A DNA stretch of 64,000 bases from Dichomitus squalens LYAD-421 SS1 (lineage: Eukaryota; Basidiomycota; Agaricomycetes; Polyporales; Polyporaceae). Shown here in pieces: positions 1 to 12,110 of the stretch (within the stretch, counting starts at the first letter, position 1; each line of letters begins with the position of its first letter). The stretch spans positions 1,820,897 through 1,884,896 of the forward strand of contig NW_006766885.1 in the NCBI RefSeq assembly GCF_000275845.1. The letters are read 5' to 3'. A program made the position numbers and the translations under genes. The notes beneath the pieces were generated by a model, which did no database searches, had not been told where the DNA came from, and worked only from the letters and a program-made list of their open reading frames with translations.

Positions 1-468
1 CGCTGGTGCCTGTGAGGTAGTTTCGACCTAATGTTACGACTGACTGTCGAGCGAGTAAGTGGAGACGAGCGAGGCAGGCAGGAGCGCCGACGAGCTCTGA
101 TCGCAGTGAGACTGGAGCGGAGCTCAACAGGCAGGACTGGAGACAAGTTGTGTATTGAGCGAGGTATCTACAGAGCGAAATACACGATGGCTTACCTGGA
201 GACAAGAGGTCGAAACTAGAGTCTCCAGGTAGCAAGGGATCCAGCTATATACAGGGAACGAACAATGGGCGCTAGAGAACAATAGCGTCGCCATGGGTAC
301 GGAGTACAAGGGGTGTAGGACAATAGCGGACGTGGGAACAAAGGGAGCTATTGTCCGTGTGTGGACAAAGGGAAACCGTAGCGAGTAGTGAACAATAAGG
401 AAACGTACGAGGCAGTGGTCCGAATCGAAAAGGAAACGTAGCGCCGTGAGGGCGGTTCGTGACAGCGT

Positions 469-510
469 CCCCTCACTCCTCCTCCCGTTCCCCTCACTCC
501 TCCTCCCGTT
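469..510. repeat. 21-bp perfect tandem duplication
   Basis: Two adjacent identical 21-bp copies of a C/T-rich unit (469-489 and 490-510), followed by a third, broken start. This is a short pyrimidine-rich minisatellite. Confidence 0.9.
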
Positions 511-1016
511 CCCCTACCCCCTCCCACCCGCCCTTCCCCCCCTTCCGCTAGTGCCTTCGACAAGGTGCTAGGCAAACTCGCGGCCCTCCGCTGCGAGGCC
601 CTCCTCCTCACCCGCCGCCGCCGTCCTGATAAGATGCCGGCGGCCTCCTCCCCCCGGCCTGCCAACGCGGCCCGGGGCCCCCTTTCCTACGCCGATGCCG
701 CCCGCGGCGCCTCGAAGTCGGGCGGCACTGTTTTCATATTTAACGTCAGCGGGCGGAGGGGAGGGGCGAAATGGGCTAGGGGCGTGGGGCAGCAGGTGGC
801 GTAAGGCGAGGAAAACGCGCACCGCACACGTGTCTGAAGATGGGGTGAGGCTGGTAGGGCGGGTTCCTCTCCACACGCTGACTTCGGTCGTGGTCTGGGC
901 ACGCCGGCGCGATTGCGCCGAGTGGAAATGACCCACAATCCCGGATAAGACGCCTACTTACACGTGTACTGTACCGGTTCTGTGCCTGTATGCGCGTTTG
1001 GTATAAGACGAGAATC

Positions 1017-1037
1017 TAATAATAATAATAATAATAA
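1017..1037. repeat. (TAA)7 microsatellite
   Basis: Seven uninterrupted TAA units in a region with no recognised gene. Confidence 0.9.
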
Positions 1038-1582
1038 CGGTGCTGTTCACCCAAGCAATACCGCCACGATATCTTGCTCTCTGATTCCCACTAGCTGCAC
1101 GACAGAATGTCAGAAAAACTCCTGAACTGGATACAAGTTTCCACGATCTTTTTTGGCGCGACGCAGAGACCGCCAAATCACAGGGCATAATGCTAAATGG
1201 AACATGATGGAAAGCAGGAATGCCTCTTAGGGCGTTACACCAGATATACCAGTGCGCCGTCTTCCTCATCCCATGGCATTTTTATTCCGGGTAATAAGCA
1301 TAAACGTGGCTAGGGATGGCCAGTTCCGCGCGAGTGTCTCGGATGTGAGTGCATGGTGTTGTTCTCCTCTCCGGGTCTGAGATAAAAGGTCGAGCGGCCC
1401 GGAGGAGTCACATAAATACACATGAAATCGGTCATACCGGTCGTTGATGCCGCCGCGCAGTCAGCAGCCTGTGCAAGTTCAACACCGACACATCATCAAG
1501 GACTTTGGTAGACACCGAAGACGTCTTCGCGCATTCCCCATCCTCGCCCGTGGTCGAAACCCACTCTGGCAACCCCTTCGCC

Positions 1583-3531
1583 ATGGACGTCTTCGATGAT
1601 GTAAAGCTGAAGTCCGAGGCTCACGTGTTTCAGCAACCCATTGCAAAGGTCAGCAAGTCGAGTGTCTGCCACAGGCGCACCGTTTTCGGTCGACGAAGCA
1701 AGCTCCTGGTGGTTGTCGCTAGTGTAGTGACCTTAGTCTGGTACCACTACGACTTCTTACACGACACAGAGCTTCCTAATCCAGTACCGCGCTTGCCTCA
1801 GAATTTCGGCGCCGATGACTTCGATTGGTACGCGGTATGTAACGCGAATACCTTCTCGTCGCTCTGCTTCCAAAGCTGACACAGTCGCCGCTAGCTCTCC
1901 CCAAGTCGGGATCTCAATTGGACGTCCTGTTACTCCGGAGAGAAGTGCGCTCGTCTCCTCCTGCCCTTGGATTATGACACTCCGGATAGCCCCGCGACTG
2001 CCATTGCACTTCGCATGATTCCGGCTACGGATCTAGAGAACTATCGGGGCACCATCTTCCTGAACCCTGGCGGCCCCGGCGGCTCAGGCACAGACTTTGT
2101 TCGCCGCGTTGGTCAGAATATTTCACGCGTCGTGGGCCCGTCATTCGACATTCTTGGCTTTGATCCGCGTGGGACAGGGAGGTCGACTCCTTCGGTGATG
2201 TGCTTTGACTCCTAATCTCAGCGCGACATCTGGGATATCCAGGAAGGTCACCAGCTCTTGAACGCCAGCGACAGCTCCTTGGGACTGTTCCATTCCCGCG
2301 CCAAGTTGCTCGCACAGCGCTGTGAAGACAGACTCGGGGGAGAGTGGGGCATCGGGAGGTTCGTCACCACAGCTAATGTCGTGAGCGACATGCTCCAGAT
2401 CAACAAGCAGCTTGGACAAGACAAGTTGCAGTACTGGGGTTTCGTGAGTATCTAGTCGTTTCTCCAATAGCGCCAGGTATTGATGAGAAATTGCGGCAGA
2501 GCTATGGATCTGTGCTCGGCCAGTACTTCGCCGCTATGCACCCCGACAAGGTCAAACGCTTGATTGTCGATGGTGTTTACGAAGCTGAAGACTACCGTCG
2601 CGGGCGCTGGGGTACCAACATCGTTGACGCGGAGCACGTTGCCGACGCTTTCTTCACATTCTGCCATCAAGCCGGTGCTGAGAAATGCAGCCTGCACGAC
2701 TCAAGCCCCGAGCGGATTCGCGAGCGATTCCTCCGCGTCCTCGACGAAGTCGAGAAGTCCCCTGTTGGCGTACCGCGTGCCGAGCCACCGGCAATCGTTA
2801 CACGCAAGGCCCTCATCACCCAGCTGTTCTTCGGGAGCTACAAGCCCCTCGTGTCCTACCCCATTATTGCCAACACGATCCGTGCCCTCGAGACCGGAGA
2901 CCAGAATATCCTCACCGCACTCGCACCGCAGCTCGTCAATCTGGTCGAGTGCCAGTGCGATGCGGTCCCAGACCTCAACAACCCCGCTGACAACGAAGCG
3001 ACGTACTCGATCGCATGTAGCGACAGCGACGGCACGCAGTGGGACGAAGACGCGTTCAGGGAACATTACGCCACGCTCGAAGGCCAGTCGCCCCTCGGGG
3101 CACCCTTGTGGGCGTACCTGCACATGCAATGCCTGGAATGGAAGATACGCCCCAAGACGCGCTGGACGGGCTCGCTGGGGGCGCAGAGCACGTCGCACCC
3201 GATCCTAGTCTTGTCGGCACGGTACGACCCTGTGACGCCGCTCGCGGATGCGCGGTTGGTCCAGACACGGTTCGGGGGTGCGGGGCTGCTCGTGCAAGAA
3301 TCGTATGGGCACTGCTCGTTGTCTTCACCATCCCTCTGTACGGCGCGGCATGTGCGCGAGTATTTCATCAACGGGACGCTTCCGGAGGAAGGGGCCGTGT
3401 GTGGGGTTGACGAGTTGCCGTTCATTGGGTCGGTACAGGGAGATGTCCAGACCTTGTCTAGCGAGGATGCAGAGCTGCTAGACGCACTGCGGGATGCAGC
3501 GACTGCGATGCCGGTCTATAATAGGTTGTAG
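1583..3531 (+). pseudogene. Membrane-anchored TAP-like alpha/beta hydrolase with in-frame stop
   Basis: Homologue of fungal alpha/beta hydrolases with a TAP-like C-terminal domain (tripeptidyl-aminopeptidase-like serine hydrolases). Three exons fit: 1583-1834, 1895-2443 and 2500-3531, with introns of 60 and 56 bp, both in phase. The predicted 610-residue protein starts with a short cytosolic stretch and one membrane helix near residues 40-55, a type II anchor. Next come the oxyanion-type motif NPGGPGGSG, the nucleophile motif GFSYG formed across the second junction, the acid in ARYDPVTPL and the histidine in SYGHCS. All three triad residues are present. However, codon 191 (2213-2215), just after the conserved CFDS, is TAA, and the frame continues perfectly after it through the rest of the family sequence. 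I find no intron that removes the stop without also removing conserved sequence. It is therefore either a recent nonsense allele, a sequencing error or a readthrough gene. I chose the ATG at 1583 because upstream in-frame codons are not ATG. Confidence 0.8.
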
Positions 3532-4735
3532 GCCCTTCGACCGATTGGACCGTTCAGTACCGTGGTCACTTTTGCCTGTACGTGTCCCAGACGATCGCAA
3601 CACAACAAGAACGCCATCGTTACTCGCTTCAAGTTCCGGTGGGCGCGTCTTATACCACGCTCGGATTGAACCGCTCACTGATAGCTCCGTAATCTCTTCA
3701 TTGTATCGGAGTTCAGAACCATCTTCCAGCGAATTGCGTTGTTATATCGCGCGTTGCGCATAGTCGACTGAATGAGTCGTTCAGAGCAACACGCGCACGC
3801 GAATTTTGACTCTGACAGAGCAGATTTCAGAGCCCAGTCAAGTAGCCTGGCTGGAATGCGGGTGCGTAGTCTTGGTTTCCAGTTGCAATAGCCTGAGTAT
3901 TGATCGTCAACCAGGCAAGAAGCGCCTGGCAGCTAAGTAGCACGCTCGCGCCAAAGTACTCCGCGCTGTTTGGTGATGTGCGAGCTCGAGATCCAGTGCT
4001 TGAGTCACGCAGTGTCGTCCCACAAAGCTCATTGATGTTTAACCGCAACAATCAGTCGTCCGAAGCTTGAACGAAGTACATGTGCAGGCCAGCTGTGCAC
4101 CCCGGCTTCCCCCCGCGACTGCCTTTTCCTCTCTGCTACGGAGTCCTCTGGTGTGACAAAGAGGAAGTGGGCTTATGTGCTTGACTAACGGGCTGTGAAG
4201 GTGAGCGAGAGGCATCTACTATTCACGTTGTGTCCGAACCACTCCACAAGCTCCCGCACTCTTACAATCGTCCTGCCGCGAAGGGGAGTACGTGGATAAG
4301 CTGCATGGTTGTATTATCTGTTGACATAGGTCTAGTACACGTTTTGTATAGAAACATTCAGGCGAGAGAGTCAGGATTCAGCGTAAGATAGACAGTCGTA
4401 TAGCGAGGGGGACATTCGGAGAGGACGACGACGACGAAGGAGAGGAGAAAACGAACGGAGGGAGTGAAGAAACTTTGAGCAAGGAAAGAGCATCGCAGCG
4501 ACATATATGTGAGATCTCCGGGTCTAGACGAGTCGTGACATAGACGAAGAAAAAAAAGGGAATGAACGAGTCATCCTGACACAGGTTAATTACGATCCTA
4601 GGGGTACTATCGATATTGACAATGTCCAACGATAAGCAAGCGTTGTATGATACATCCGACGCACTGCGTGTCTCGACTGGAGAGACCTGCCTGCTCCATT
4701 TTGCTTCCGGAACAAACTCGATGTCATGCTACGCC
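3532..4735. other. Intergenic, 3' ends of converging genes
   Basis: This lies between two convergent genes and should hold both 3' untranslated regions. Only short random open frames occur. Bases 4400-4560 are purine-rich (GA-rich). I see no repeat or RNA gene. Confidence 0.5.
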
Positions 4736-7700
4736 TTATGCATGAAGGCCAACCTTGAGCGTAACGATTGCCTTCGTTGCATGGAGGGCGATTCTCAACG
4801 CATGGAGGAACGTCCAAGTGAGGCCGATAATCAAGATGGGAATCCAGAAGAGCACGAGCATCCGGTCATCTACAGAGACCGGAGGTTAGCCACGAGATTG
4901 AGACAATGTCAACGAAACCACATACGCTTCTTCTGAGCCCGACGAGCGGGCTTGCGCGCCGGCCTATAGCCATACAGCTGCACCTCCTCCTCCGGGATCG
5001 CGGCAACACCGTAGCCCACCTGGCGAGGCGCAGGGGCAGGCATCACAATCCTCTCAGCGGCCGCCGTCGCCGCCGCTTTGCTCTCAGCTTGGGGAGCATG
5101 CTGAGGCTTCGGCATCGGCCCCTTCTCGTCCGAGTTGAACGTCGTTGGGTCAATCGCTTCGTCAGTCCCGCGCGGGGTGTAAGCTGGAGGTGGCGCGTTA
5201 TCGTTATCGTGACCCTGGTTGCCCTGGACCCTCATCGCCTGCTGTATCCACTTCTCCCAGGACGCCTTCCAGTCCATCGCATTCGCGAAAGTAAGTCTGA
5301 CCTGGCCGTTGCCCTCAGCGCCCGTGTCCGCTTTGTCAGGTGCGCCGCCGCGGGCCCTGCGGTCACCCCAGAGCTGCGGGATCGGCACGAGGACCGGAAA
5401 GACTGCGGGGATTTGCGGAAGAGCGCCCCAGGTGGGGATTCCGGGGATATTCGGCATCTGGAGATAAGGGATGTTGGGGATCGCGGGGATCATGCCTTGC
5501 GGGTGCTGGAGCTGCGCGAGGGTGCGGTGGAACTTCTCCGTGAACGTCACCGCAGCTTGCTTCTCGTCAGCAGCAGCGAGCCCGGCTTCGAGCGCCTTCT
5601 TCTCCGCCGTGGCCGACGACGTTTTGGGTATTGCTTCTGACGACGACAGCGTCTCAGAGGCAGGAGAGACGTCAGCAAAGCGCGACTTCAATGGTCGACC
5701 GAGCCTGCGACCCGTTCTCCGCCGGAGCATGTTGCGACGCTCAGCCTCGCAGTCCGATTCCTCCTCAACGTCGCCCCAAGCACCATCGTCCGAATCGTGA
5801 GCCCCGCTCTCAGACGAGCGTTCGCTCTCCGAAGCCATGAAGTCGAAGAAGCCCACCGGGCCGACCTCCGCAGGCGTCTTGCCGGCAGCGTTAACAACAT
5901 CCAGTGCAGCACCGGCATCGACGAGCGCGCGCGCACACTCCGTCGAGTTCGTGAGCGCAGCAAGGAAGAGTGCCGTGCAGCCATTCAAATCGCGCGCGTC
6001 GATATCGATGCCCTGTGAAAGGAGGAACTTAACGAGCGATGGGAACTTGGCGAGCGTCGCAAGGTGAAGTAGCGTCTGACCGCTAGCAGTCTGCTTGGAG
6101 ATAACAGCCATGCTTGTGGCGGAGGCGTGGGCCATGGGAACGTCTAGGAGTGCGAGGAAGTCGAGAAGGACCCTCTCAAAGTCGCCGTTGTCACCTGCGC
6201 GACCGAGAAGCAAGTGTGAAGAAAGCTGCATTGCACCGCCGGCGGACATGCCGATATGAGGCTCAGGCTCGGGACCTCCTGTGTTGCCGACGATGCGCAT
6301 GGCGATATGCCTGGCGTCCTCGATCTTACCAGTCATCTTCAGGCCAACGACCTGAAGCGCCAGTTCCATCCTGCAGACGAAGCGTTAGCAAGATAAAGCA
6401 CATGAGTAGACAGATCCAGATACGTACAAAGCACGATCCGTCTCATCCGTGTACGTGAAGAGACACGGCGGCGTACCGTCCTCTTCCTTCGGCATGCCCT
6501 CGAACCATACGTGGACCTGGCCAGGACTCACGCTCGGCGGCAAGATACAGACAAGTGTGTTGTCACTCCAGCGCTGTGTCGACGTCGAAGGCGTGGAACC
6601 AAAGACGCAGTTCAGCTGCACAGAAGGGTGGAAGTTGGCACCGAGAACAGTGACCTCGATACCGCCGAAAGTCGGTCCGGCGGCAGGAATGAGCCGATGA
6701 ATGCGAGGAGGGAGCAAGCTGATAGGCGAAGGACCGTGCTTGAACAGCATATATGGCATAGAAACAGCTGGAGCCGGTACGGGAACGGTAAGGTTCACGG
6801 GCTCGACAGCTGCATGCGGTGCCGGAATGGAAGGCGGATGGTGCACGAAAGAAGGATGTGACAAGTCCTGGTATGAGGAAATGGGGGACTCGAGCTCGCC
6901 ACAATCTGGCATAGGGATGTCGACGTCGAAAGTGGTGTTCAAGAGATCGGCAATGGAGCCATTGGAGTCAAAGGCTGCCAGATCAGGACTAGTCACCGCC
7001 GTCGACGCTAAGCTATCGAGCGCATCAGGATTGACGGAGACAGAGGAGCACGGGGCCTCAAAGTCGAAGGTCGATGGAGGAGATGAAGCCACAGAGGTAA
7101 CGATATGCAAAGGCGCCAAGTGTGTTGTCTGTTGCAGCGGCGACGACGCTCTCGTCGCGAAAGCAGAGGTCATCTCGGACGGCGAGTGAAGGCTGCCACT
7201 GCTACTCTGTCTGTGAAGTTTCGAGACCCTGCCGTTGGCGTCGTACGGCTTGGCGCGCTTCTTCGAGCGATCAGTGCCGTTGGTCACCTTCTTTCGCTTG
7301 GTGACACCTTGCGACTCCGTGCCGGCGACGGTCCAGTCCAACTTCGCACCAAACTCGTTGCTCGTTTTCTGTGCATTCACACCAGTGCTCTTATGATCAT
7401 CGGTGATCATGATGGGCTTTGTCGTTCCGGTGCCGACGATACGACCAGTGTGGTCAAGCATCGTGAGATGCAGGTTGAAGCCTACCTTCTCGCGGTGATG
7501 CCGGCAATAACATGTAATCCGTAGCGGGAGGATGACAGAGCCCGAAGAAAAGTCAAGGACTTCGGGACAGTTGAACTGAAGGATATTGGAAGTGTCTTCG
7601 TGCTTGCCCTTGCCTGGAATCACACGGGGCTCTTCCTGCGAGTCGGAATCGGAGCGCGCAGGCCGAACTCGGGCAGCAATCTTGCGCGCGACACGTTTGG

Positions 7701-8944
7701 CCTGTCAAGTTGGGTGAACCAACTACATTAACAACCATGATGGCACAGCCGGCGCACCTCGCGTGTTTGACAACTGGAACAGACGGACACTCGCGTGTGG
7801 GGAGGAGTTGCACACGTAATCTCCGCTGAGAGATAGAGAGTGTCTTCCGTTGAAGCATCTAGAGAATGATCAGAGCGAGTCGGGGTGTAACAGACGCTGT
7901 TTCACTGACCAACTTTGCCCTCTTTGCGAGTCCTCTTCTTGGTCGTGGTGCCCTTCGGCAATCTCAACCACTTCCAACTCCCAACCTTGTCGTACTTGAG
8001 CGACTCGCCAGAGGAAGAACTAGCGTGGGCTAGGTCGACCGTGAGACGAATTTGCGTCTCAACGCGAGACTTCGTTCCCCCTTCTGGCAGACTCGGAAAC
8101 ATGATAGGAAGACTGGAGAATGATAAGCTCCTGATTCCACGATGAAGAATTGGAACCACCAGTCCTGAATACAGACTGCCATGTCGGGAAGACACTTGGC
8201 CGGAGTGGCAAGCCCTGCGAGACGAAGTCCATAACGTCCCTACCCCACGACTTCTCATGCGCAAGAAGCGTGAACGAATCTCCGGCCGATACTCCGATGA
8301 GAATGGACATCATGCCCGAATCTCAAGCTCGCGAACCGGTCCGTCGCGATGATGATGACCGTTGTGGACGACCCTGCCCAGGTGTCGCAGACTACATGGC
8401 AGATAGTACGCCAACGCTAGCGTTCCATTCTGCCTATTCTACCGATAGTGAGATGCAATACTCACTTTGAGCAAGACTCTTTCTCCGGAAACACGACTCG
8501 CTGCAACGCGGGCGGGTCTTTGCGTATTTGAGCAGGTGGGGGTACCGGTTTAGTGCTAGCGATAGAGGTGTTCTGAGATGCCGGACTGGTAACAGGGCAG
8601 AACATTGACTCTGCAGGAACGTCCAGAGCAGCGGGAGTAGCGCTGTTCGTAGTCAATTAGTATCCGCAGTCCATACTGGACGACTGTCGAGACGCGACTC
8701 ACTCCGAGTACACATGCTCCTGCAGCAAATCCTCCAGATTTAACGAGGGCCTCTCCTCTACTTTGCGGGAGTGTTCTCCAAAGGACAACTGACTGCTGAT
8801 GAGGAATTCGGTGCTAGGGAGGGATTTGCACCAGGCGGAGAAATCCTCCTGGCTCATGATGGGGTCGCGCATATCGGACGCTTCCGGAGTGGTGGGAGAG
8901 GGCGAGGGCGACCTCGAACAAGCGGTCGTCGATGAGGACGACAT
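4736..8944 (-). CDS. Mga2/Spt23-type ER-anchored transcription factor
   Basis: Homologue of yeast Mga2/Spt23, ER-tethered regulators that sense membrane lipid packing and, once freed by the proteasome, activate the fatty-acid desaturase gene OLE1. Supported exons: 8703-8944, 8466-8642, 7910 to about 8130, 7758-7858, 6428-7701, 4926-6370 and 4736-4869. The exon between about 8300 and 8400 could not be fixed. Domains in order: an acidic Ser-rich N-terminus; the conserved SRVETQIRLTVDLAH block; a Cys-pair segment ending CSSCQTRE; a basic patch (KRKK, KKRAK); an IPT/TIG domain (RIHRLIPAAGPTFGG onward); two ankyrin repeats (SGQTLLHLATLAKFPSL and DLNGCTALFLAALTN); and a long low-complexity tail. 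The last exon, joined through a 56-bp intron, encodes the terminal helix LVLFWIPILIIGLTW expected of this family; without it the protein would lack its anchor. The gene is divergent from the nucleoporin gene next door. Identity is secure; the 5' exon structure is partly open. Confidence 0.85.
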
Positions 8945-9403
8945 TGGGGAGGAAGAGACGAGGGAGTGTCGGAAGGAGAGAGTGAGTATGGATTGTGCCG
9001 GGCGCGTCGACGGCCCCTATGCCGAGCACATTTTACGTAAGCACGCTATGGACCTGCCAAAGAGCGATCGCTTCTCCAAATTCGTCCAGCCCAGCCCCAA
9101 CGCAGCGATCCTCCTGTCGATACAACTATTTCTCAGTATTCCTCCCCGGTAAGTCCTAACGCCAAATCACAAGGGGGATAGACTCCATGAGACGGTATAT
9201 CTCATGAGTTAGCTGGGTGAATGGCAACGTGTCGCAAGGATGGACTCCGTCTGAAATTCACAAACTCCGAAACACGCGCCTGTGGAAAGAGGCACGTGCC
9301 AGAACGCAAGCCATGCGACGCGTGCCACAGGCTCAACTTGGCCACAACTTCGTCCTGAACGTTCTTGCCCTCGTCTCAGCCACGTCCGGCGCCGTAAACC
9401 ACC
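8945..9403. promoter_or_regulatory. Shared divergent promoter region
   Basis: The 459 bp between the start codons of the Mga2-type gene (leftward) and the nucleoporin gene (rightward) must carry both promoters and 5' leaders. No TATA box is obvious on either strand. Confidence 0.5.
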
Positions 9404-11734
9404 ATGAAGAGAGCTGCGGAGAAGCAGTTGATAAAAGACGATGACGAGGAGGCCGACGACGATTCGGAGGTCCAGGTGCGTACATGACCACAGGGAACTC
9501 GGCAGGTTGACCAACAATATAATACCAGGAAGTGCCGGAGTCTGGGTTCAAGAAGGCCGACGAGTCTGTCCTCGCCAAGAGACCGTGCGTCCCTCTGCCT
9601 GTGTACCAATATACGTGCTGAACCATTTGCTAGGATGAAAGCTCTTCCGCGACGATCTGGCCTAGCGAACGCTTCAAGTGCGCCTGCTCCCGCTGCAACC
9701 ACCGCCGAGGTACGTTTGGACCGATTCTCCCGCGAACTACCTTCAACTCGTCCTCTTCAATAGCCTGCAGTAAGTAGTAAATTCTCTGGCTTCTCCGGAT
9801 TTGGCGCGTCATCCGCCTCGTCCACACCCTTCTCCTTCTCTTCCGCGCCCTCTGCACCCCCCGCCGCTCCGAAACCCACCCCGGCTGTCCCTGCTACATC
9901 ATCCTTCGCCTTCTCAAGTGCGACCTCCCCTCAGCCATCTTCTCTCTCTGGCGGACCGTCTGTATCGTCTTTGGCGTCTCCTGCCACAAAGGCGTTTGCG
10001 TCCATTGTGGGGTCTTCCTCCCCATCTGCAGAGCCGCCTGCTGCTGCCGAGTCGGCTGACGATGTTCAGAACGAGATCAACTACTACAAAGCGCTGCGTG
10101 GTCTCAACGTCTCCTTCCTGTCGGCCGTCTCCAAAGCCATCGAGTCGGACCCATTCGTGGACGTTGCGGAGTTGCTTGAACGGTACAAGGCCTTGCGAGT
10201 GTCCGTCAAGTCTGACTATGACGACAAGGCCAAGAGCGCACCCAAGATGGCTTCCTCGGAGACGGACCCAGCTCAGCCGCCAAAACCTGCGCCTTCATCC
10301 TCTATGCCTGCTCCCCCAGCGAGTTTCGCGGGCTTCAAGCCAATGTCCACGTCCACATCGTCATCGTCCGGCGGCGGGTTCGTCCCTAAGTTCGACAGCA
10401 GTGATAGTACCGGTTCATCATTAGGCAGTCCGTTCTCCTTTGGTTCGTCCAAGCCGGCAGCAGAACCGTCCGCTACCTCCGAAGCACCCAAGTCTGCGTT
10501 CTCCTTCGGGTCTACATCCACCCCTTCCACCACCGGTTTTGCCGCGGGGTCTACAACGACCCCCACCTCTGCCTTCACGTTCGGGGCACCCGCCGCGTCC
10601 TCGAGCACCACCTCAATTTTCGGCAGCAAGCCCCCGACGTCAACATCCTCGACCTCCCTCTTTGGCTCGTCCTCGTCCACGTCCTCGTCCACGTCCCTCT
10701 TCGGGTCCTCCTCGTCTTCCTCGTCCATCTTTGGCACAGGAAGCAGCTCCGTCTTTGGCAAGAAAGACGCCGCACCTGAACCCGACGACAAAGAGAAAGA
10801 CAAAGCCACTCAAAAGCCGTTCACCTTCGGCTCCGGCACGTCCACTCCCTTCGGCGCCTCGAGCTCAAGCACGGGCACAGGCGCGACGACCCCCGAGAAA
10901 GACAAGGACCGCTCCGCGTCCGCAACATCCTTCTCATTTGGGTCTGCGTCCCCTGGCAAGCCCTCGCTCTTTGGGGGTTTCGGCGGCACCGCCGCCAAGG
11001 CGGGCAGCATCGGGAACCCCGTCGGGTTTGGGTTCGGGAGCCCACCTAAGACGCTGGACGCGGACAGCGGCAGCGGACCCGTCAAGGCATTGCCGTTCTC
11101 GTTTGGGGCACCCAAGTCGACGTCAGCGTTTGGCTCCTCGACGTTCGGCTCTGCTTCAGCTCCTGCCTTAGGAGATGGAGAAGGAGGAGAAAAGAAAGAG
11201 GGCGAAGAAGAGTCTGCAGACGGCACGCCCGCGCCCGCGGAGGACGGTGCGCAGCCCCCGCCGCTGCTCGCGTCGTCGTCTGTGCACGATCTGGAGGGCG
11301 AGGGCGAGGAGGACGAGGTGACGACACATGCGATTCGGAGCAAGGTGTTCAAGATGACGAAGGACAAGGACGGCAAGGCACAGTGGGGTGACCTCGGTGT
11401 TGGGATGTTGCGGCTCAAGAAGCACAAGGAAACGAGCGCGAGGCGAGTGCTGTTGAGAAATAGCAGTACGGGCAAGATAACTATCGTGCGTACTTCATCT
11501 TTTGCTTGGACGTGGGTGCGCGGTGCAGAAAGTTGGCTGATCACGGTGACGTAGAACTTCATGATGCACAGTGCTATGAATCCCTCCGTCTCAGACAAAG
11601 TCGTGTCCTTTATGGGCCATAATGAGGGCGTATCGACGCCATATCGCATACGTTGCAAGACCGCCGACCAGGCCAAGGAGCTCAAGGCCGCACTCGACCG
11701 CGAGATCGAGTTCGTGAAGAGCAAGGACCTATGA
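9404..11734 (+). CDS. Nup2/Nup50-type FG nucleoporin with RanBP1 domain
   Basis: Nuclear-basket nucleoporin that binds importin alpha and Ran-GTP and speeds cargo release. Five exons join in phase: 9404-9475, 9529-9584, 9634-9709, 9764-11485 and 11555-11734, giving 701 residues. The N-terminus (MKRAAEKQLIKDDDEEADDD, then SGFSGFG) matches the Nup50/Nup2 start that contacts importin alpha. Residues 150-220 carry the helical block beginning EINYYKALRGLN. The middle is Ser/Thr/Pro-rich with many FG and FxFG units (SAFTFG, SLFGSS, SFSFGS), some in near-identical TSTS/SSSS runs. The last 120 residues form a RanBP1-like domain (SKVFKMTKDKDGKAQWGDLG, then RVLLRNSSTGKI and the C-terminal DREIEFVKSKDL). 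The ATG at 9404 is the only one that opens the conserved N-terminus. Low-complexity codons in the FG zone make slippage there possible. Confidence 0.9.
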
Positions 11735-12110
11735 TTCTTACATATCGTGACATTGCATTTGTGAAGGTTTGCATCTGGCACGCATGTATCGAACTTGCGT
11801 ACATACCACGGCACTCTGCACAACTCCATGCTCATTCACTATACGGTGTGGTATGATATGTCCCATGTGCACGCGCTGCTGCTCTCCTGATAACGTTTTT
11901 GTTGTACATGCATAAATATGGCTGACTCATTGTGCTTATGTCCTGCCGCCAATCTTCCACGTCAGTCACTTCTGACAGAAACGATGCACAGTAGTGTCGA
12001 GAGGACACGTTGACATCCCCAAACACTGGGCCCCCAGACTGAAGCCGTAGACGCCCACCGCTGCGTAGGGCCGGGACGCCGCCCAGGCGGTGCATGGAAC
12101 CGCAAAGGTA
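11735..12110. other. Convergent 3' region
   Basis: 376 bp between the stops of the nucleoporin and Gyp1-type genes. This is presumably 3' untranslated sequence and terminators; no other structure was seen. Confidence 0.5.

Larger units (their letters stand above)
1..1582. other. Left-end non-coding stretch
   Basis: I see no supportable gene here. The first 450 bases hold loosely repeated purine-rich words (variants of ACAATAGCG and GGAAACGTAG) that may be a worn minisatellite. Bases 460-700 are C-rich on this strand. The last 200 bases form the upstream region of the hydrolase that follows; a GATAAAAG word at 1381 could serve as a weak TATA element. Confidence 0.5.

Noticed and set aside
4909..4935. 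Apparent end of the Mga2-type protein at a stop just after a basic stretch, implying loss of the membrane anchor
   Set aside because: A consensus intron at 4870-4925 leads to a further exon with the expected C-terminal helix; the unspliced stop is intronic.
8799..9152. Plus-strand frame of 117 codons upstream of the nucleoporin gene
   Set aside because: It lies mostly antisense to exon 1 of the Mga2-type gene, is not in phase with the nucleoporin exons, and matches no family.
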